DNA of 64,000 nucleotides from Butyricimonas paravirosa (GCF_032878955.1 NZ_CP043839.1:868001-932000); one strand, 5' to 3'; shown: positions 18,169 to 26,990, counted from the first letter of the stretch. The notes: generated by a model not told the origin, from the sequence alone. Translations and numbers: made by a program.

Positions 18169-18322
18169 GGTTTACAAAGTTTATAAGGTTCATAAGGTTT
18201 ATGGACCCCTGCGGGGCGCTTTGTCAACGGCAGCTTGAACTGCCGTTAAAACATTGTCCGAAGGACACCCGTGACTTTATGAACCTTATAAACTTTATGA
18301 ACTTTATGAACTTTATGAACCC
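18166..18322. repeat. Inverted-arm spacer element (TTTATAAGGTT / AACCTTATAAA)
   Basis: The arms are tandem words: TTTATAAGGTT and TTCATAAGGTT on the left (18166-18199), and AACCTTATAAA and AACTTTATG, the latter repeated, on the right (18284-18320). They are inverted with respect to each other. Between them are three small hairpins: CCCTGCGGGG, CGGCAGCTTGAACTGCCG (18220-18240) and TGTCCGAAGGACA. It lies between the convergent pabA and radical SAM genes, so it may stop transcription from both sides, though there is no T-run beside a strong stem. Confidence 0.7.
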
Positions 18323-18348
18323 CAATCATTTGCCCCCGCAACCGGAAT

Positions 18349-19992
18349 CTAAAATCCCCTCAGTTTTTTCCCCACGTACAATGGTCTTGACGCCGATTTC
18401 CCCCGATCGAAACCGAACCAGAATTCCTCCTTTTCCCCCGATAAATAATACACCCGCATCACACTCTCGTATTCCCCCATCACGTTCACCACATCCCCCG
18501 GAACATCTTTACTCCACGGTTTCAGCCGCTTACTCGGTTCCTTAGCAAAAGGAATCCCCGCAACAATCCACGCTACCGAAATATCAGTCAGAAACATCGG
18601 GTACCGTTCCTCGCAAAACTCGTACAGCAACGCCCCCCGTCGTTCCAAACTAAGCGGTTGCTCCAACAACTCCCGTTCCTCCATCCAACGTAGAAAATCC
18701 GATAGGAAACATTCATCATACCCGATCAACTTACGGGTCACCTCCTGCCATGCCAAAGCATTATAAAAACCATCCAGCAAACGAGACAACAACCGGGCTT
18801 GACGCAAATCCTCCACCGACATCGCTTTCGTCTGCAACACCTCGTACGGCACGTCCGGGGAATAAACAATTCCCAAAGCCTCTGCCTCCGCACGCATCGC
18901 TGTTCCGGGTAATAATTTCAACAACTCCAACTGGATCTCTCCCGTTCCGAAACCAGCCAATACCCGCACATCCTCGACCATCTGTTCCAAAGAATACAAT
19001 GGTAACCCGGCAATCAAATCAGCGTGTACCACCAAATTAGATAATGACGCCAAATAACGCAGCCCATCCAAAGCCGCCTGTAAATCACCGATTCGCCGAC
19101 AAGCCTGTAACACATTCTCCCGTAAACTCTGAATTCCCGCCTCCAGATGCAACAACCCGGCAGGCAACTCCCGCAACAACTCCTTCACCTCATCAGAAAG
19201 CAACGCCGGATGAATCTCCAAATGAAAACGCATCCCCGGAGCAAACTCCCTGAACAACTCCAGCAAACTGATCGCCCTCCGGGAAGACCCGTTAAAAGTA
19301 CGATCCAACAACCGAATATCCCGAATACCATGATCCCGAATAACAGTCAGGCGTTCCCGAATACGCTCCACAGACAACACCCGCACGGGTTTCTCCGCCC
19401 CACTCACGCAAAAAGCACAAGTATTAAAACACCCCCTCGTCGTTTCCAACTGTACGAATGGCTTTGTCCAATCGAAAAAACGACTGCGTTCCGGAATCAT
19501 CAATTGATCGAACTCCATCACCCTCGCTAATCCCCCATCATGATACACACCCTCCGCATCCAACCAACACAGCCCCACAACCTCATTCCACCGGGAAGGA
19601 CAATCGTACACCCCTAGCCACTCGTGAAATCCTAACTCACCCTCTCCCCGAAACACGCAAGCCACGTGCCGATTCCGACGCAAATACTCCTCATTATCCC
19701 CCAACATCTCCGGTCCCCCGAATATAATGGTACATTCCGGTAACAACGCCTTCACCCGAGCCGTGATCTTCAACAACACCTCATGCGTGAACAACCACGC
19801 CGTCGCCGCCACCACATCGGGCCGGGCCGCCACGATCTCGGCCACCACACTCCCCACATTTGAATTGATCGTCGCTGAAACCTTCCTCCATTCCACATTC
19901 CCCTCCTTTCCTTCCACTTGAGCATGAATAGCCGGAAGAGCCAATGAAGAATGAGCATACGAAGAATTCAAATCCAACCAAAGAAGTAACAT
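18349..19992 (-). CDS. B12-binding domain radical SAM protein
   Basis: A 547-residue enzyme with an N-terminal cobalamin-binding Rossmann domain (about 1-130), a radical SAM core (about 175-400) and a C-terminal region (about 410-547) that looks like the DUF4080 extension. The iron-sulfur cluster motif CxxxCxxC is in CFNTCAFCVSG (about 192). LLLWLDLNSSYAHSSLALPA at the start is typical of this subgroup. Function and substrate are not known; members are widespread in gut Bacteroidota. It is transcribed toward pabA and is not clearly in an operon. Confidence 0.85.
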   Translation of the reverse strand: MLLLWLDLNSSYAHSSLALPAIHAQVEGKEGNVEWRKVSATINSNVGSVVAEIVAARPDVVAATAWLFTHEVLLKITARVKALLPECTIIFGGPEMLGDNEEYLRRNRHVACVFRGEGELGFHEWLGVYDCPSRWNEVVGLCWLDAEGVYHDGGLARVMEFDQLMIPERSRFFDWTKPFVQLETTRGCFNTCAFCVSGAEKPVRVLSVERIRERLTVIRDHGIRDIRLLDRTFNGSSRRAISLLELFREFAPGMRFHLEIHPALLSDEVKELLRELPAGLLHLEAGIQSLRENVLQACRRIGDLQAALDGLRYLASLSNLVVHADLIAGLPLYSLEQMVEDVRVLAGFGTGEIQLELLKLLPGTAMRAEAEALGIVYSPDVPYEVLQTKAMSVEDLRQARLLSRLLDGFYNALAWQEVTRKLIGYDECFLSDFLRWMEERELLEQPLSLERRGALLYEFCEERYPMFLTDISVAWIVAGIPFAKEPSKRLKPWSKDVPGDVVNVMGEYESVMRVYYLSGEKEEFWFGFDRGKSASRPLYVGKKLRGF

Positions 19993-20110
19993 AACAATTT
20001 CAATTTTAGTGTTCGCCTCCGGCGAGTTACAAGTTCCTTTTCCCCTCTCCTTCCCAACCCCGCAAAGCTAACGCTTTTTCCATAAGAAAAAAAGTTCCAG
20101 AACAACACAA

Positions 20111-20146
20111 AAAAGTGGTAGTTATTTTCCAATCACTACCACTTCT
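20111..20146 (-). terminator. Intrinsic terminator downstream of mscS
   Basis: Perfect 10-base stem AAGTGGTAGT / ACTACCACTT (20113-20122 and 20135-20144) with a 12-base loop. On the minus strand the right side runs into TTTTTT, as expected for rho-independent termination of mscS. Between it and the mscS stop lie GTTACAAG-type spacer words (20154-20187). Confidence 0.8.
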
Positions 20147-20195
20147 ATTTAAATAACTTGTAACCTGTAACCCGTTAACTTGTAACGGCAAAATC

Positions 20196-21044
20196 CTATT
20201 CTGCCTGTTTATGCAAATGCACATCCAACTGTGGGAACGGAATATTCAGATTCTCCTCGGCGAACGTCTTGTACACCTTCTCGTTCATATCAAAATAAAC
20301 ACCCCAGTAATCCCCGGCGTTCACCCAAGCACGAACCACGATATTCACCGAACTCTCTCCCAAAGAAGTCAAGGCAATAAAATAAGCCGGGTCCTTCAAC
20401 ACACGTCCATCCGCATCCAGTAAACGGGCAATCACGGCTTTCGCCTTCGTGTAATCATCCCCGTAAGCAATTCCGAACTCCCAATCCACACGGCGAGTAG
20501 CCTCCCGTGAATAGTTTTTCATCAACCCCGTTGACAAACCGCCATTCGGGATAATGATAATCTTATTATCGGGAGTCGCCAGAATCGTGTTAAATATCTG
20601 AATCTCCCTCACCGTACCACTCTGTCCCTGAGCCTCGATCGTATCTCCGACCTTAAACGGCTTGAACAACAAAATCATTACCCCTCCGGCGAAATTCTGT
20701 AACGTACCGCTCAATGCCATACCAATGGCAACACCGGCAGATGCAAACAAGGCTATAAACGAGCTGGTCTCGATACCCAACACTCCAATCACCACGATAA
20801 TCAACAACAACGTTAACGTGATATTCACCAAACTCTTCACGAACGTAGACAAAGAAGCCTCCACATGACGTTTTTCCAATATCTTCGCCAACAACTTGTT
20901 CAATCGCCGGACAATCCAGCGTCCCACAAGGAACACCACGATAGCCAACAAAATCTTAGAACCGACCGATATTCCCAAATCGATCATCTTAGTTAAGAAC
21001 ACATCTAATGACACATTAGAAGGACTTGTCAATAATTCTTCCAT
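20196..21044 (-). CDS. Small-conductance mechanosensitive channel MscS family
   Basis: Inner-membrane channel of 282 residues that opens on osmotic downshock. Three hydrophobic segments (about 25-45, 65-85 and 90-125) are followed by the beta domain. The pore-lining region has the Gly/Ala pattern ALFASAGVAIGMALSG (about 93-108), and QNFAGGVMILLFKPFKVGD directly after it is the canonical MscS signature. Length is like E. coli MscS (286). Its start is 22 bases after the AcpH-like gene, so the two are probably co-transcribed. Confidence 0.93.
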   Translation of the reverse strand: MEELLTSPSNVSLDVFLTKMIDLGISVGSKILLAIVVFLVGRWIVRRLNKLLAKILEKRHVEASLSTFVKSLVNITLTLLLIIVVIGVLGIETSSFIALFASAGVAIGMALSGTLQNFAGGVMILLFKPFKVGDTIEAQGQSGTVREIQIFNTILATPDNKIIIIPNGGLSTGLMKNYSREATRRVDWEFGIAYGDDYTKAKAVIARLLDADGRVLKDPAYFIALTSLGESSVNIVVRAWVNAGDYWGVYFDMNEKVYKTFAEENLNIPFPQLDVHLHKQAE

Positions 21045-21066
21045 ACACCTAAATTTATATTAATGA

Positions 21067-21660
21067 TTAACAACTTATATCCGCCTCCAACATCATACGA
21101 CATTTCTCTTGAACATCCGGCAGGAAACGATCGAACAACTCCTGTAACCGATCCTGATTCCTCTCGAAAAAGACGATGGCCGCCTCCGGGTCAACTCCCA
21201 GATTCTTGTACTCCACCATGATTTCCAGCGAACGCTTAATCCCGGAAAGGGAAGCATAACGCACCAACCGATTTGTCAGGATAAAATGCCAAAGGAACCC
21301 TTTAAACCGTTCCGGCAAATGACGATAATTCAAGACTAACGCCCCATAAAAACCACAGGCAAACCACCTCAACGACCGCCCGGAATAACGTCGAAAATCC
21401 CTTGCCAATAAATGATCAAAATAAATATCCGTCAAAACGCCGGAATAACGTCCGAAATCACCTCGCAACATATCTATTGCCTCCCGAACCACGGGATGAT
21501 GATCCGTGTAATCATCAATTTCCCGGTGTAACAGAATACCCTCCCGAAAACCCGACGGATAATTCTCGTAAGTCCGCCCCTTAACAGCATCCCCAACAAA
21601 GTTCCCGATCTGAACTTTCCGATTATTTCCCGAGAGGAATATATGTGCTAAATAATTCAT
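21067..21660 (-). CDS. Acyl carrier protein phosphodiesterase (AcpH-like)
   Basis: Predicted phosphodiesterase of 197 residues that removes the 4'-phosphopantetheine arm from acyl carrier protein. The start MNYLAHIFLSGN with GNFVGDAVKG (about 22-31), LLHREIDDYTD (about 44-54) and LTDIYFDHLLARDF (about 76-89) gives the spaced His/Asp pattern of this HD-like family. It is upstream of mscS in the same direction; no functional link between them is obvious. Confidence 0.85.
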   Translation of the reverse strand: MNYLAHIFLSGNNRKVQIGNFVGDAVKGRTYENYPSGFREGILLHREIDDYTDHHPVVREAIDMLRGDFGRYSGVLTDIYFDHLLARDFRRYSGRSLRWFACGFYGALVLNYRHLPERFKGFLWHFILTNRLVRYASLSGIKRSLEIMVEYKNLGVDPEAAIVFFERNQDRLQELFDRFLPDVQEKCRMMLEADISC

Positions 21661-21771
21661 TCCTTGGTTTACGTTTTTACCCTATAACAAGTTTCAAGTT
21701 TTTCGGACTTTTTTTAACACCGATCTAAAAACAAAAATAACAAAAAAGACGAACCCTTCTCCCGAATTCTC

Positions 21772-21779
21772 TATCTTTG
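21772..21779 (+). promoter_or_regulatory. Probable -7 promoter box of the NlpC/P60 gene
   Basis: TATCTTTG matches the Bacteroidota -7 consensus TAnnTTTG and lies 26 bases before the ATG at 21806. No good TTTG box is seen 19 bases further upstream, so support is partial. Confidence 0.55.
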
Positions 21780-21805
21780 TTGACATTATTGGTAACTAAT
21801 TGAAT

Positions 21806-22336
21806 ATGAATAGAACATTTAAATTTAACACGTTATATATCGGGATTCTTTTACTGACCCTCGCCTTTTCGTCCTGTACCTCATCCAAACAACTCGCTAT
21901 CCAAAAAAGTAAAACCGCACAGCTATCCCGTAAATTAGGATTCACGGTGAATCGGAAAGATGATCTACCCTTACTGGAAGAAGTCAGTCGATGGCTAGGA
22001 ACTCCCTATCGGTATGGTGGAACCACTCGTACGGGTGCCGATTGTTCGGGATTCGTGGGAGCCGTGTATAAAAACGTTTACCACAAATCCCTACAACGCA
22101 CAGTCGTTAATATCTACAACAAGGACTGCCAGCGCATCGGGAAACACCGTTTGAAACCGGGTGATCTTGTCTTTTTCAATTTCTCCAAGCGGAAGAAAAG
22201 AACCCTTAATCACATGGGAATCTACCTCAAAAACGGTTACTTCGCTCATGCCAGCACATCAAAAGGTGTCATGGTCAACCACCTAAGCGAAAATTACTAT
22301 AAAAAAGGGTGGCGTAAATCCGGCAGGGTATGGTAG
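21806..22336 (+). CDS. NlpC/P60 family lipoprotein, peptidoglycan hydrolase
   Basis: Outer-surface or periplasmic cysteine peptidase of the NlpC/P60 (Spr/MepS-like) family that cuts peptidoglycan stem peptides. I chose the ATG at 21806; an in-frame TTG two codons earlier is less likely. The signal sequence ends in a relaxed lipobox LAFSSC. The catalytic Cys lies in GADCSGFVGAVY (about 76), the His in LNHMGIYLKNG (about 137), and FAHASTSKGVMV gives the third residue. Length is 176 residues. It stands alone between divergent AcpH and the convergent sulfur operon. Confidence 0.9.
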   Translation: MNRTFKFNTLYIGILLLTLAFSSCTSSKQLAIQKSKTAQLSRKLGFTVNRKDDLPLLEEVSRWLGTPYRYGGTTRTGADCSGFVGAVYKNVYHKSLQRTVVNIYNKDCQRIGKHRLKPGDLVFFNFSKRKKRTLNHMGIYLKNGYFAHASTSKGVMVNHLSENYYKKGWRKSGRVW

Positions 22337-22349
22337 ATTAAGTATAAAT

Positions 22350-22543
22350 AAAGGGGGCGTGTCAACATTTTTTTATCCTCAAAAAACTCCTCCGTCACTT
22401 CGTGCCACCTCCTCTATAAACAGAGGAGGAGCTGGCGACTCTTCCCGAAGACAGGGAGTATTTCAGCTCTCCCTCTGTTTATAGAGGGAGTACCCCGAAG
22501 GGGGGAGGGAGTTTGAAAAATGACTTTTGACACTCCCCCCTTT
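22350..22543. repeat. Palindromic REP-like element, copy 2
   Basis: A 194-base nested inverted repeat filling the gap between the convergent NlpC/P60 and CoA-disulfide reductase genes. Outer ends are AAAGGGGGCGTGTCAA (22350-22365) and TTGACACTCCCCCCTTT, near-perfect complements. Next inside are AAACTCCTCC and GGGAGGGAGTTT. Two internal hairpins follow: CCTCCTCT-ataaac-AGAGGAGG and CTCCCTCT-gtttat-AGAGGGAG. The AACTnCCnCC/hairpin/hairpin/AGTTT order is the same as in the element at 11377-11468. It may act as a two-way terminator. Confidence 0.82.
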
Positions 22544-22562
22544 CATATAATAAAACCTTCAA

Positions 22563-25013
22563 TCAAACAAACAGATTCACGTTTGCATCCTCCGCCCGCT
22601 CCAGATAAGTCGCCACACCTCCAACATTCACCCCATCAATCAACTCCTCTTTCGTGATCCCCATCACATCCATGGACATCTGGCAAGCAATAAATTCAAC
22701 TCCATTGTTCCGGGCCTGTTCAATCAAGCTCTCCAGCGAATCGATTTGTTTATTACGCATCACCTTCCGCATCATCCGAGTTCCCATCCCCATCATATTC
22801 ATCTTCGACAAAGACAACTTACGACTTCCGGCAGGCATCATCATTCCGAACATCTTGCCCATCGTGTCTTTCTTCACGGCATCGGCACGCTCTTTCCTGA
22901 TCACGTTCAACCCCCAAAAAGTGAAAAACATCGTCACCTTCCGTCCCGTCGATGCCGCCCCGTTCGCGATAACAAACGACGCCAACGCCTTATCCAGATC
23001 ATCACTGAACACGATCAGCGTCTTGTTGTTCCCCGCCCCTTCCTTCACCACGGGACAAACTCCTGCCCCTTTCTCCAACACGGCCGTAATTATACCCTTT
23101 TCTTCCTTCACATCCACCAACTGATTGCCCGTCATTTTTGCCCATGATGCCACATCCTGGGAAAATCCCTGATCGGTCACTTTAATCTCCAAACGTTCCC
23201 CAACCTTCAATTGCTCCATCCCACCTTTCAACTTCATCACGGGTCCCGGACATTGTAAGCCGCAAGCATCTATCGTGAGGGATTTCTTCTCCACCACTTT
23301 CTCCGGAGCTTTCACTTCCACCGACTTTTTCGGTTCCGGTTCCGAATATTTTATCGGGTTACATTGTTCCGCCATCGCCGTTGAATACGTCTTGTAACCT
23401 CCATTCAAGTTCACCACATCATAACCGTGTTGCATCAATACCCGGGCTGCAATATACCCCCGCAACCCGATGGCACAGAATACCACGATTGTCCGATCCT
23501 TCGGCAGTTTCTGATATTCTCCCCGTGAACCATCCAAGGATATATTCACGGCCCCCTCGATACTTCCCATCGCAAACTCCTCGGCCGTACGCACGTCCAC
23601 TAGCATCACTTTGGATCGGTCCATATCTTTCAATTCCCGCCAACTAATCATCTTCACTTTTCCACTCAGCATATTATCCGCCACGAATCCGGCCATATTC
23701 ACCGGGTCTTTCGCCGACGAGTAAGGTGGCGCGTATGCTTGTTCCAATTCCATCAAATCATAAATCGTCCCACCATTCCGAATTACGGCTGACATCATTT
23801 CCAACCGTTTATCTACCCCATCAATACCCACGGCTTGGGCGCCCAGCAACTTTCCATCTTCCGGAGAGAAGTTAATCTTTATATCCATCATAATCGCACC
23901 CGGATAATACCCGGCATGAGATGCTCCATGCACGATAGCCTCTTTATAAGGAATTTGCAGACGATCCAACATCTTTGCAGACAACCCGGTTGCCCCTACG
24001 GTCAAGTCAAAGACCTTGGCAATGGCCGTACTGATAGAGCCTTTATATTTTTGATGATTACCATTCACCACGTTGTCCGCACAGATACGTCCCTGTTTAT
24101 TGGCCGGTCCCGCTAAAAACGCCAGAGCTGGACGACCACTCACCGGATTCGGGAACTCGATTGCATCACCCACGGCATAAATATCCAGCTGGGAAGTCTG
24201 TAAGAACTCGTTCACCTTAATTCCTCCCATCTCCCCGATCTCTAACCCAGCCTCACGTGCCAGTTTCACATCCGGGCGCACCCCGATAGAAAGCACAACC
24301 ATATCAACCTGCAACACCAACCCGCTTTTCAACACCACGTCAATACCGTCCTCCACGGGGCGGAACGCTGTCACCGCCTCCTGCAAATGCAGCCCGACAC
24401 CTTTCGACTTAAAATGCTGGTGTACTGCAGTAGCAATCTCGTAATCCACCGGAGTCATCACCTGATCAGCCATTTCCACGACCGACACTTGAATCCCATA
24501 TTCATGCAGGTTCTCCGCCATCTCCAACCCAATAAATCCGGCCCCCACGATCAGTGCCCGTTTCACGTCATGCTCCTCGATATACTCCTTCACCCGATCC
24601 GTATCATTCACGTTACGTAAGGTAAAAATTCCTTCCGTGTCAATCCCCTCTAACGGTGGACGCACCGGAGCCGCTCCCGGAGACAAAATCAATTTATCAT
24701 ACGTCTCTTCATAAAGTCCTCCCGAATCCAAATTATGTACCGTAATTGTTTTCTTTTCCGGGTTTACACGCTCCACCTCCGAACGCACCCGAGCCTCAAT
24801 ATTAAATCGTGCGGCAAAACTTTCCGGTGTTTGCACGAAAAGTTTCTCCCGCTCGTAAATCACCTCTCCGATATAATAAGGTAAACCGCAATTGGCATAA
24901 GAGATATAATCACCTCTCTCGAACATAATAATTTCAGCACTCTCATCAAGCCTACGCAAACGGGCTGCCGTCGAGGCACCACCCGCCACACCACCAACAA
25001 TCAAATATTTCAT
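22563..25013 (-). CDS. CoA-disulfide reductase / rhodanese / TusA / DsrE four-domain fusion
   Basis: An 816-residue sulfur-handling enzyme. Residues 1-445 are a FAD/NAD(P)H disulfide reductase of the CoADR/Npsr group, with the FAD loop GGVAGGASTAAR and the catalytic Cys in SYANCGLPYYIG (about 43). Residues about 455-545 are a rhodanese domain with the active-site loop CAIGLRG. About 580-650 is a TusA-like domain with CGLQCPGPV. About 660-816 is a DsrE-like domain with a Cys in ACQMSMDVMG. Such enzymes reduce persulfides or CoA disulfide and relay sulfane sulfur. It follows a thioredoxin and an ArsR regulator, separated from the thioredoxin by 19 bases. Confidence 0.92.
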   Translation of the reverse strand: MKYLIVGGVAGGASTAARLRRLDESAEIIMFERGDYISYANCGLPYYIGEVIYEREKLFVQTPESFAARFNIEARVRSEVERVNPEKKTITVHNLDSGGLYEETYDKLILSPGAAPVRPPLEGIDTEGIFTLRNVNDTDRVKEYIEEHDVKRALIVGAGFIGLEMAENLHEYGIQVSVVEMADQVMTPVDYEIATAVHQHFKSKGVGLHLQEAVTAFRPVEDGIDVVLKSGLVLQVDMVVLSIGVRPDVKLAREAGLEIGEMGGIKVNEFLQTSQLDIYAVGDAIEFPNPVSGRPALAFLAGPANKQGRICADNVVNGNHQKYKGSISTAIAKVFDLTVGATGLSAKMLDRLQIPYKEAIVHGASHAGYYPGAIMMDIKINFSPEDGKLLGAQAVGIDGVDKRLEMMSAVIRNGGTIYDLMELEQAYAPPYSSAKDPVNMAGFVADNMLSGKVKMISWRELKDMDRSKVMLVDVRTAEEFAMGSIEGAVNISLDGSRGEYQKLPKDRTIVVFCAIGLRGYIAARVLMQHGYDVVNLNGGYKTYSTAMAEQCNPIKYSEPEPKKSVEVKAPEKVVEKKSLTIDACGLQCPGPVMKLKGGMEQLKVGERLEIKVTDQGFSQDVASWAKMTGNQLVDVKEEKGIITAVLEKGAGVCPVVKEGAGNNKTLIVFSDDLDKALASFVIANGAASTGRKVTMFFTFWGLNVIRKERADAVKKDTMGKMFGMMMPAGSRKLSLSKMNMMGMGTRMMRKVMRNKQIDSLESLIEQARNNGVEFIACQMSMDVMGITKEELIDGVNVGGVATYLERAEDANVNLFV

Positions 25014-25032
25014 ACACGCTTAGATTTTAGGG

Positions 25033-25335
25033 TTATATATACTTTTCAATTATTTCCTGTAACTGTGATGCTTGAACCACCCCGCTATTATTCCACAACA
25101 CCTTTCCTTGTTTAAACAACATCAACGTGGGTACCGACTGGATATGATACAAATACACCGGTTGCCGGTTAGCTGGCACATCCACGTCTATCTTCAAGAT
25201 GATTACCTTATCCCCCAGCCTCTTTTTCACATCCTCCAAAATCGGATGCATCATCTTACACGGCCCGCACCACGTGGCAAAAAAGTCCACCAATACTGGC
25301 TTTTCTCCATTAATCAACTCATTGAATTTATCCAT
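25033..25335 (-). CDS. Thioredoxin
   Basis: Cytoplasmic thioredoxin of 100 residues with the active site WCGPC at residues 22-26 and the cis-proline loop SVPTL (about 68). There is no signal peptide. It lies between the ArsR-type regulator and the persulfide reductase fusion, so it may serve as electron donor or sulfur acceptor in the same pathway rather than as the general thioredoxin; that role is inferred from position. Confidence 0.93.
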   Translation of the reverse strand: MDKFNELINGEKPVLVDFFATWCGPCKMMHPILEDVKKRLGDKVIILKIDVDVPANRQPVYLYHIQSVPTLMLFKQGKVLWNNSGVVQASQLQEIIEKYI

Positions 25336-25394
25336 AATATCACGTTTTAATTTATATTACTTATAACGTCCGTTCCCCCGTAAAGTTCACGGAC

Positions 25395-25691
25395 TTACTT
25401 CGTGCATTTCATCATGCACCGCATGGCCTCCGTGACATGATCACTCGCCATACTATAAAAAGCATTACGCCCCTCCCGCCGAATCAGTAGAATTCCCTTC
25501 GCCTGCATATCTGTCAGGTGATGCGAAATCAACGCCTGACTACATCCCATCCTGTCACATATATCCGACACGCTCATCTCACCGTTTTTCGAGAGTAAGC
25601 ATATAATTTTCAACCGATTCGGGTGTGCCACTGCTTTCAACACGTACGCCAACTTTTCCAATTCTTCCTGTGTAAAACATTCTGTTTCCAT
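25395..25691 (-). CDS. ArsR-family regulator with BigR/SqrR-like cysteine pair
   Basis: Winged-helix repressor of 98 residues. I chose the ATG at 25691 because AAGGAG lies just before it; an upstream ATG would add 18 hydrophobic residues unlike this family. The recognition helix is in CSQALISHHLTDM (about 50-62). Cys31 (in LKIICLL) and Cys92/Cys96 near the C-terminus occupy the positions of the two sensing cysteines in BigR and SqrR, which respond to persulfides. A metal-binding ELCVCDL-type site is absent. It heads the operon regulator-thioredoxin-persulfide reductase. Confidence 0.85.
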   Translation of the reverse strand: METECFTQEELEKLAYVLKAVAHPNRLKIICLLSKNGEMSVSDICDRMGCSQALISHHLTDMQAKGILLIRREGRNAFYSMASDHVTEAMRCMMKCTK

Positions 25692-25704
25692 ATTCTCCTT
25701 TTTT

Positions 25705-25742
25705 GAATACACAAATATATAAATATACATTTGAATATACAA
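25705..25742 (-). promoter_or_regulatory. Promoter and likely operator of the ArsR/persulfide operon
   Basis: On the minus strand TATATTTG (25712-25719) matches the -7 box TAnnTTTG, with TTGT 19 bases upstream. The box lies within an interrupted inverted repeat: CAAATATA in one half and TATAcATTTG in the other, around 25705-25740. A/T-rich dyads of this kind are usual for ArsR/SmtB proteins. Overlap with the promoter fits repression by the first gene product. Confidence 0.55.
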
Positions 25743-25902
25743 CACTATAAAGAATCTTTAACACGCCTCATTTGCCTTAAATATCTCTCCATCTTCAAAA
25801 TTTCTACAATATTCCCACCTAATTTTGTCATAAAAAACAATATATAATAAAGTTATCTCGCTAAAATCCGTAATTTTGTAACCAACAAATGATCATTGAC
25901 TT

Positions 25903-26319
25903 ATGTGGAAATATTACGCATTATTATCGGCCCTTTTTGCTGCATTAACAGCAATATTCGCAAAGATCGGGGTAAAAGACATAAATTCAGATCTGGCAAC
26001 AGCCATCCGTACCTCCGTCATCCTAGTGATAACTTGGGGTATAGTGTTGTTCGGCACACACATGGGAGAGATAAAAGACATCAGCCGTCACGCTTGGGTA
26101 TTCCTAATTCTTTCCGGGATAGCTACCGGGCTTTCATGGCTCTTTTATTTCAAAGCATTGCAAAGCGGGGAAGTATCACGTGTTGCCCCGATAGATAAAT
26201 TAAGCGTAGTCATCACCATTTTCCTCTCTTTTATCCTATTAAAAGAACCGGTTAGTTTAAAGGTCATCATCGGTGCTTTACTCATCACGGGTGGAAGTGT
26301 TCTAATGCTTATCAAATGA
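25903..26319 (+). CDS. Small EamA/DMT-type membrane transporter
   Basis: A 138-residue membrane protein with five hydrophobic segments, a single EamA half-unit as in the COG2510 group; it probably works as a dimer. WKYYALLSALFAALTAIFAK at the start and FLSFILLKEPVSLKVIIGAL near the end are typical drug/metabolite-transporter motifs. Its stop overlaps the start of the response regulator by 4 bases (ATGA), so it is translated with that gene. Substrate unknown. TAATTTTG at 25871-25878 is a candidate -7 box. Confidence 0.85.
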   Translation: MWKYYALLSALFAALTAIFAKIGVKDINSDLATAIRTSVILVITWGIVLFGTHMGEIKDISRHAWVFLILSGIATGLSWLFYFKALQSGEVSRVAPIDKLSVVITIFLSFILLKEPVSLKVIIGALLITGGSVLMLIK

Positions 26320-26990
26320 AACTACTAATCATTGAAGACGAACGGGATTTGTCAAACAGCATCGTGACCTATCTCAGTTCAGAAAATTATCTATGCGAAC
26401 AAGCATTCACGTATAATGAGGCAAAAGACAAAATCAATTTATACGACTACGACTGCATACTTCTGGACTTGATGCTACCGGGTGGAAACGGGCTTGATGT
26501 CCTTCGGGAAATAAGACATAAAAACAACCCGGTTGGGGTAATCATCATATCTGCCAAAGACTCTTTGGACGACAAAATAAACGGTTTGGAAATCGGGGCA
26601 GATGATTATCTCGCCAAACCATTCCACTTATCGGAATTAAGTATGCGTATTTACGCCATCATACGCCGGAAAGAATTTTCCAGCAACAACCTCTTACAAA
26701 GCAATAACATCACGATCAACCTGCTGAGCAAGTCCGTGTCGGTAAACGACCAACTCATCATACTGACACGCACGGAATATGAACTATTACTTTTCTTTAT
26801 CAGTAATAAAAACAAAGTCATTTCCAAAAGCGCCATTGCCGAACACTTGAGCGGTGACATGGCTGATATGTTGGATAGTCACGATTTTGTTTACACGCAC
26901 ATCAAAAACCTAAAAGCCAAACTGGCCGAAAAAGGTTGCAAAGAATCGATTAAAAACGTTTATGGAACCGGATACAAATGGTTAGAATGA
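26316..26990 (+). CDS. OmpR-family response regulator
   Basis: Two-component regulator of 224 residues. The receiver domain (1-118) has the acidic pocket EDE (7-9), phospho-acceptor Asp51 in LLDLMLPG and the conserved Lys in DDYLAKPF. A winged-helix DNA-binding domain occupies about 128-224 (LTRTEYELLLFF, and YTHIKNLKAKL as recognition helix, GTGYKW as wing). It overlaps both the EamA gene and the following kinase, so the three form one translational unit. Confidence 0.95.
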   Translation: MKLLIIEDERDLSNSIVTYLSSENYLCEQAFTYNEAKDKINLYDYDCILLDLMLPGGNGLDVLREIRHKNNPVGVIIISAKDSLDDKINGLEIGADDYLAKPFHLSELSMRIYAIIRRKEFSSNNLLQSNNITINLLSKSVSVNDQLIILTRTEYELLLFFISNKNKVISKSAIAEHLSGDMADMLDSHDFVYTHIKNLKAKLAEKGCKESIKNVYGTGYKWLE

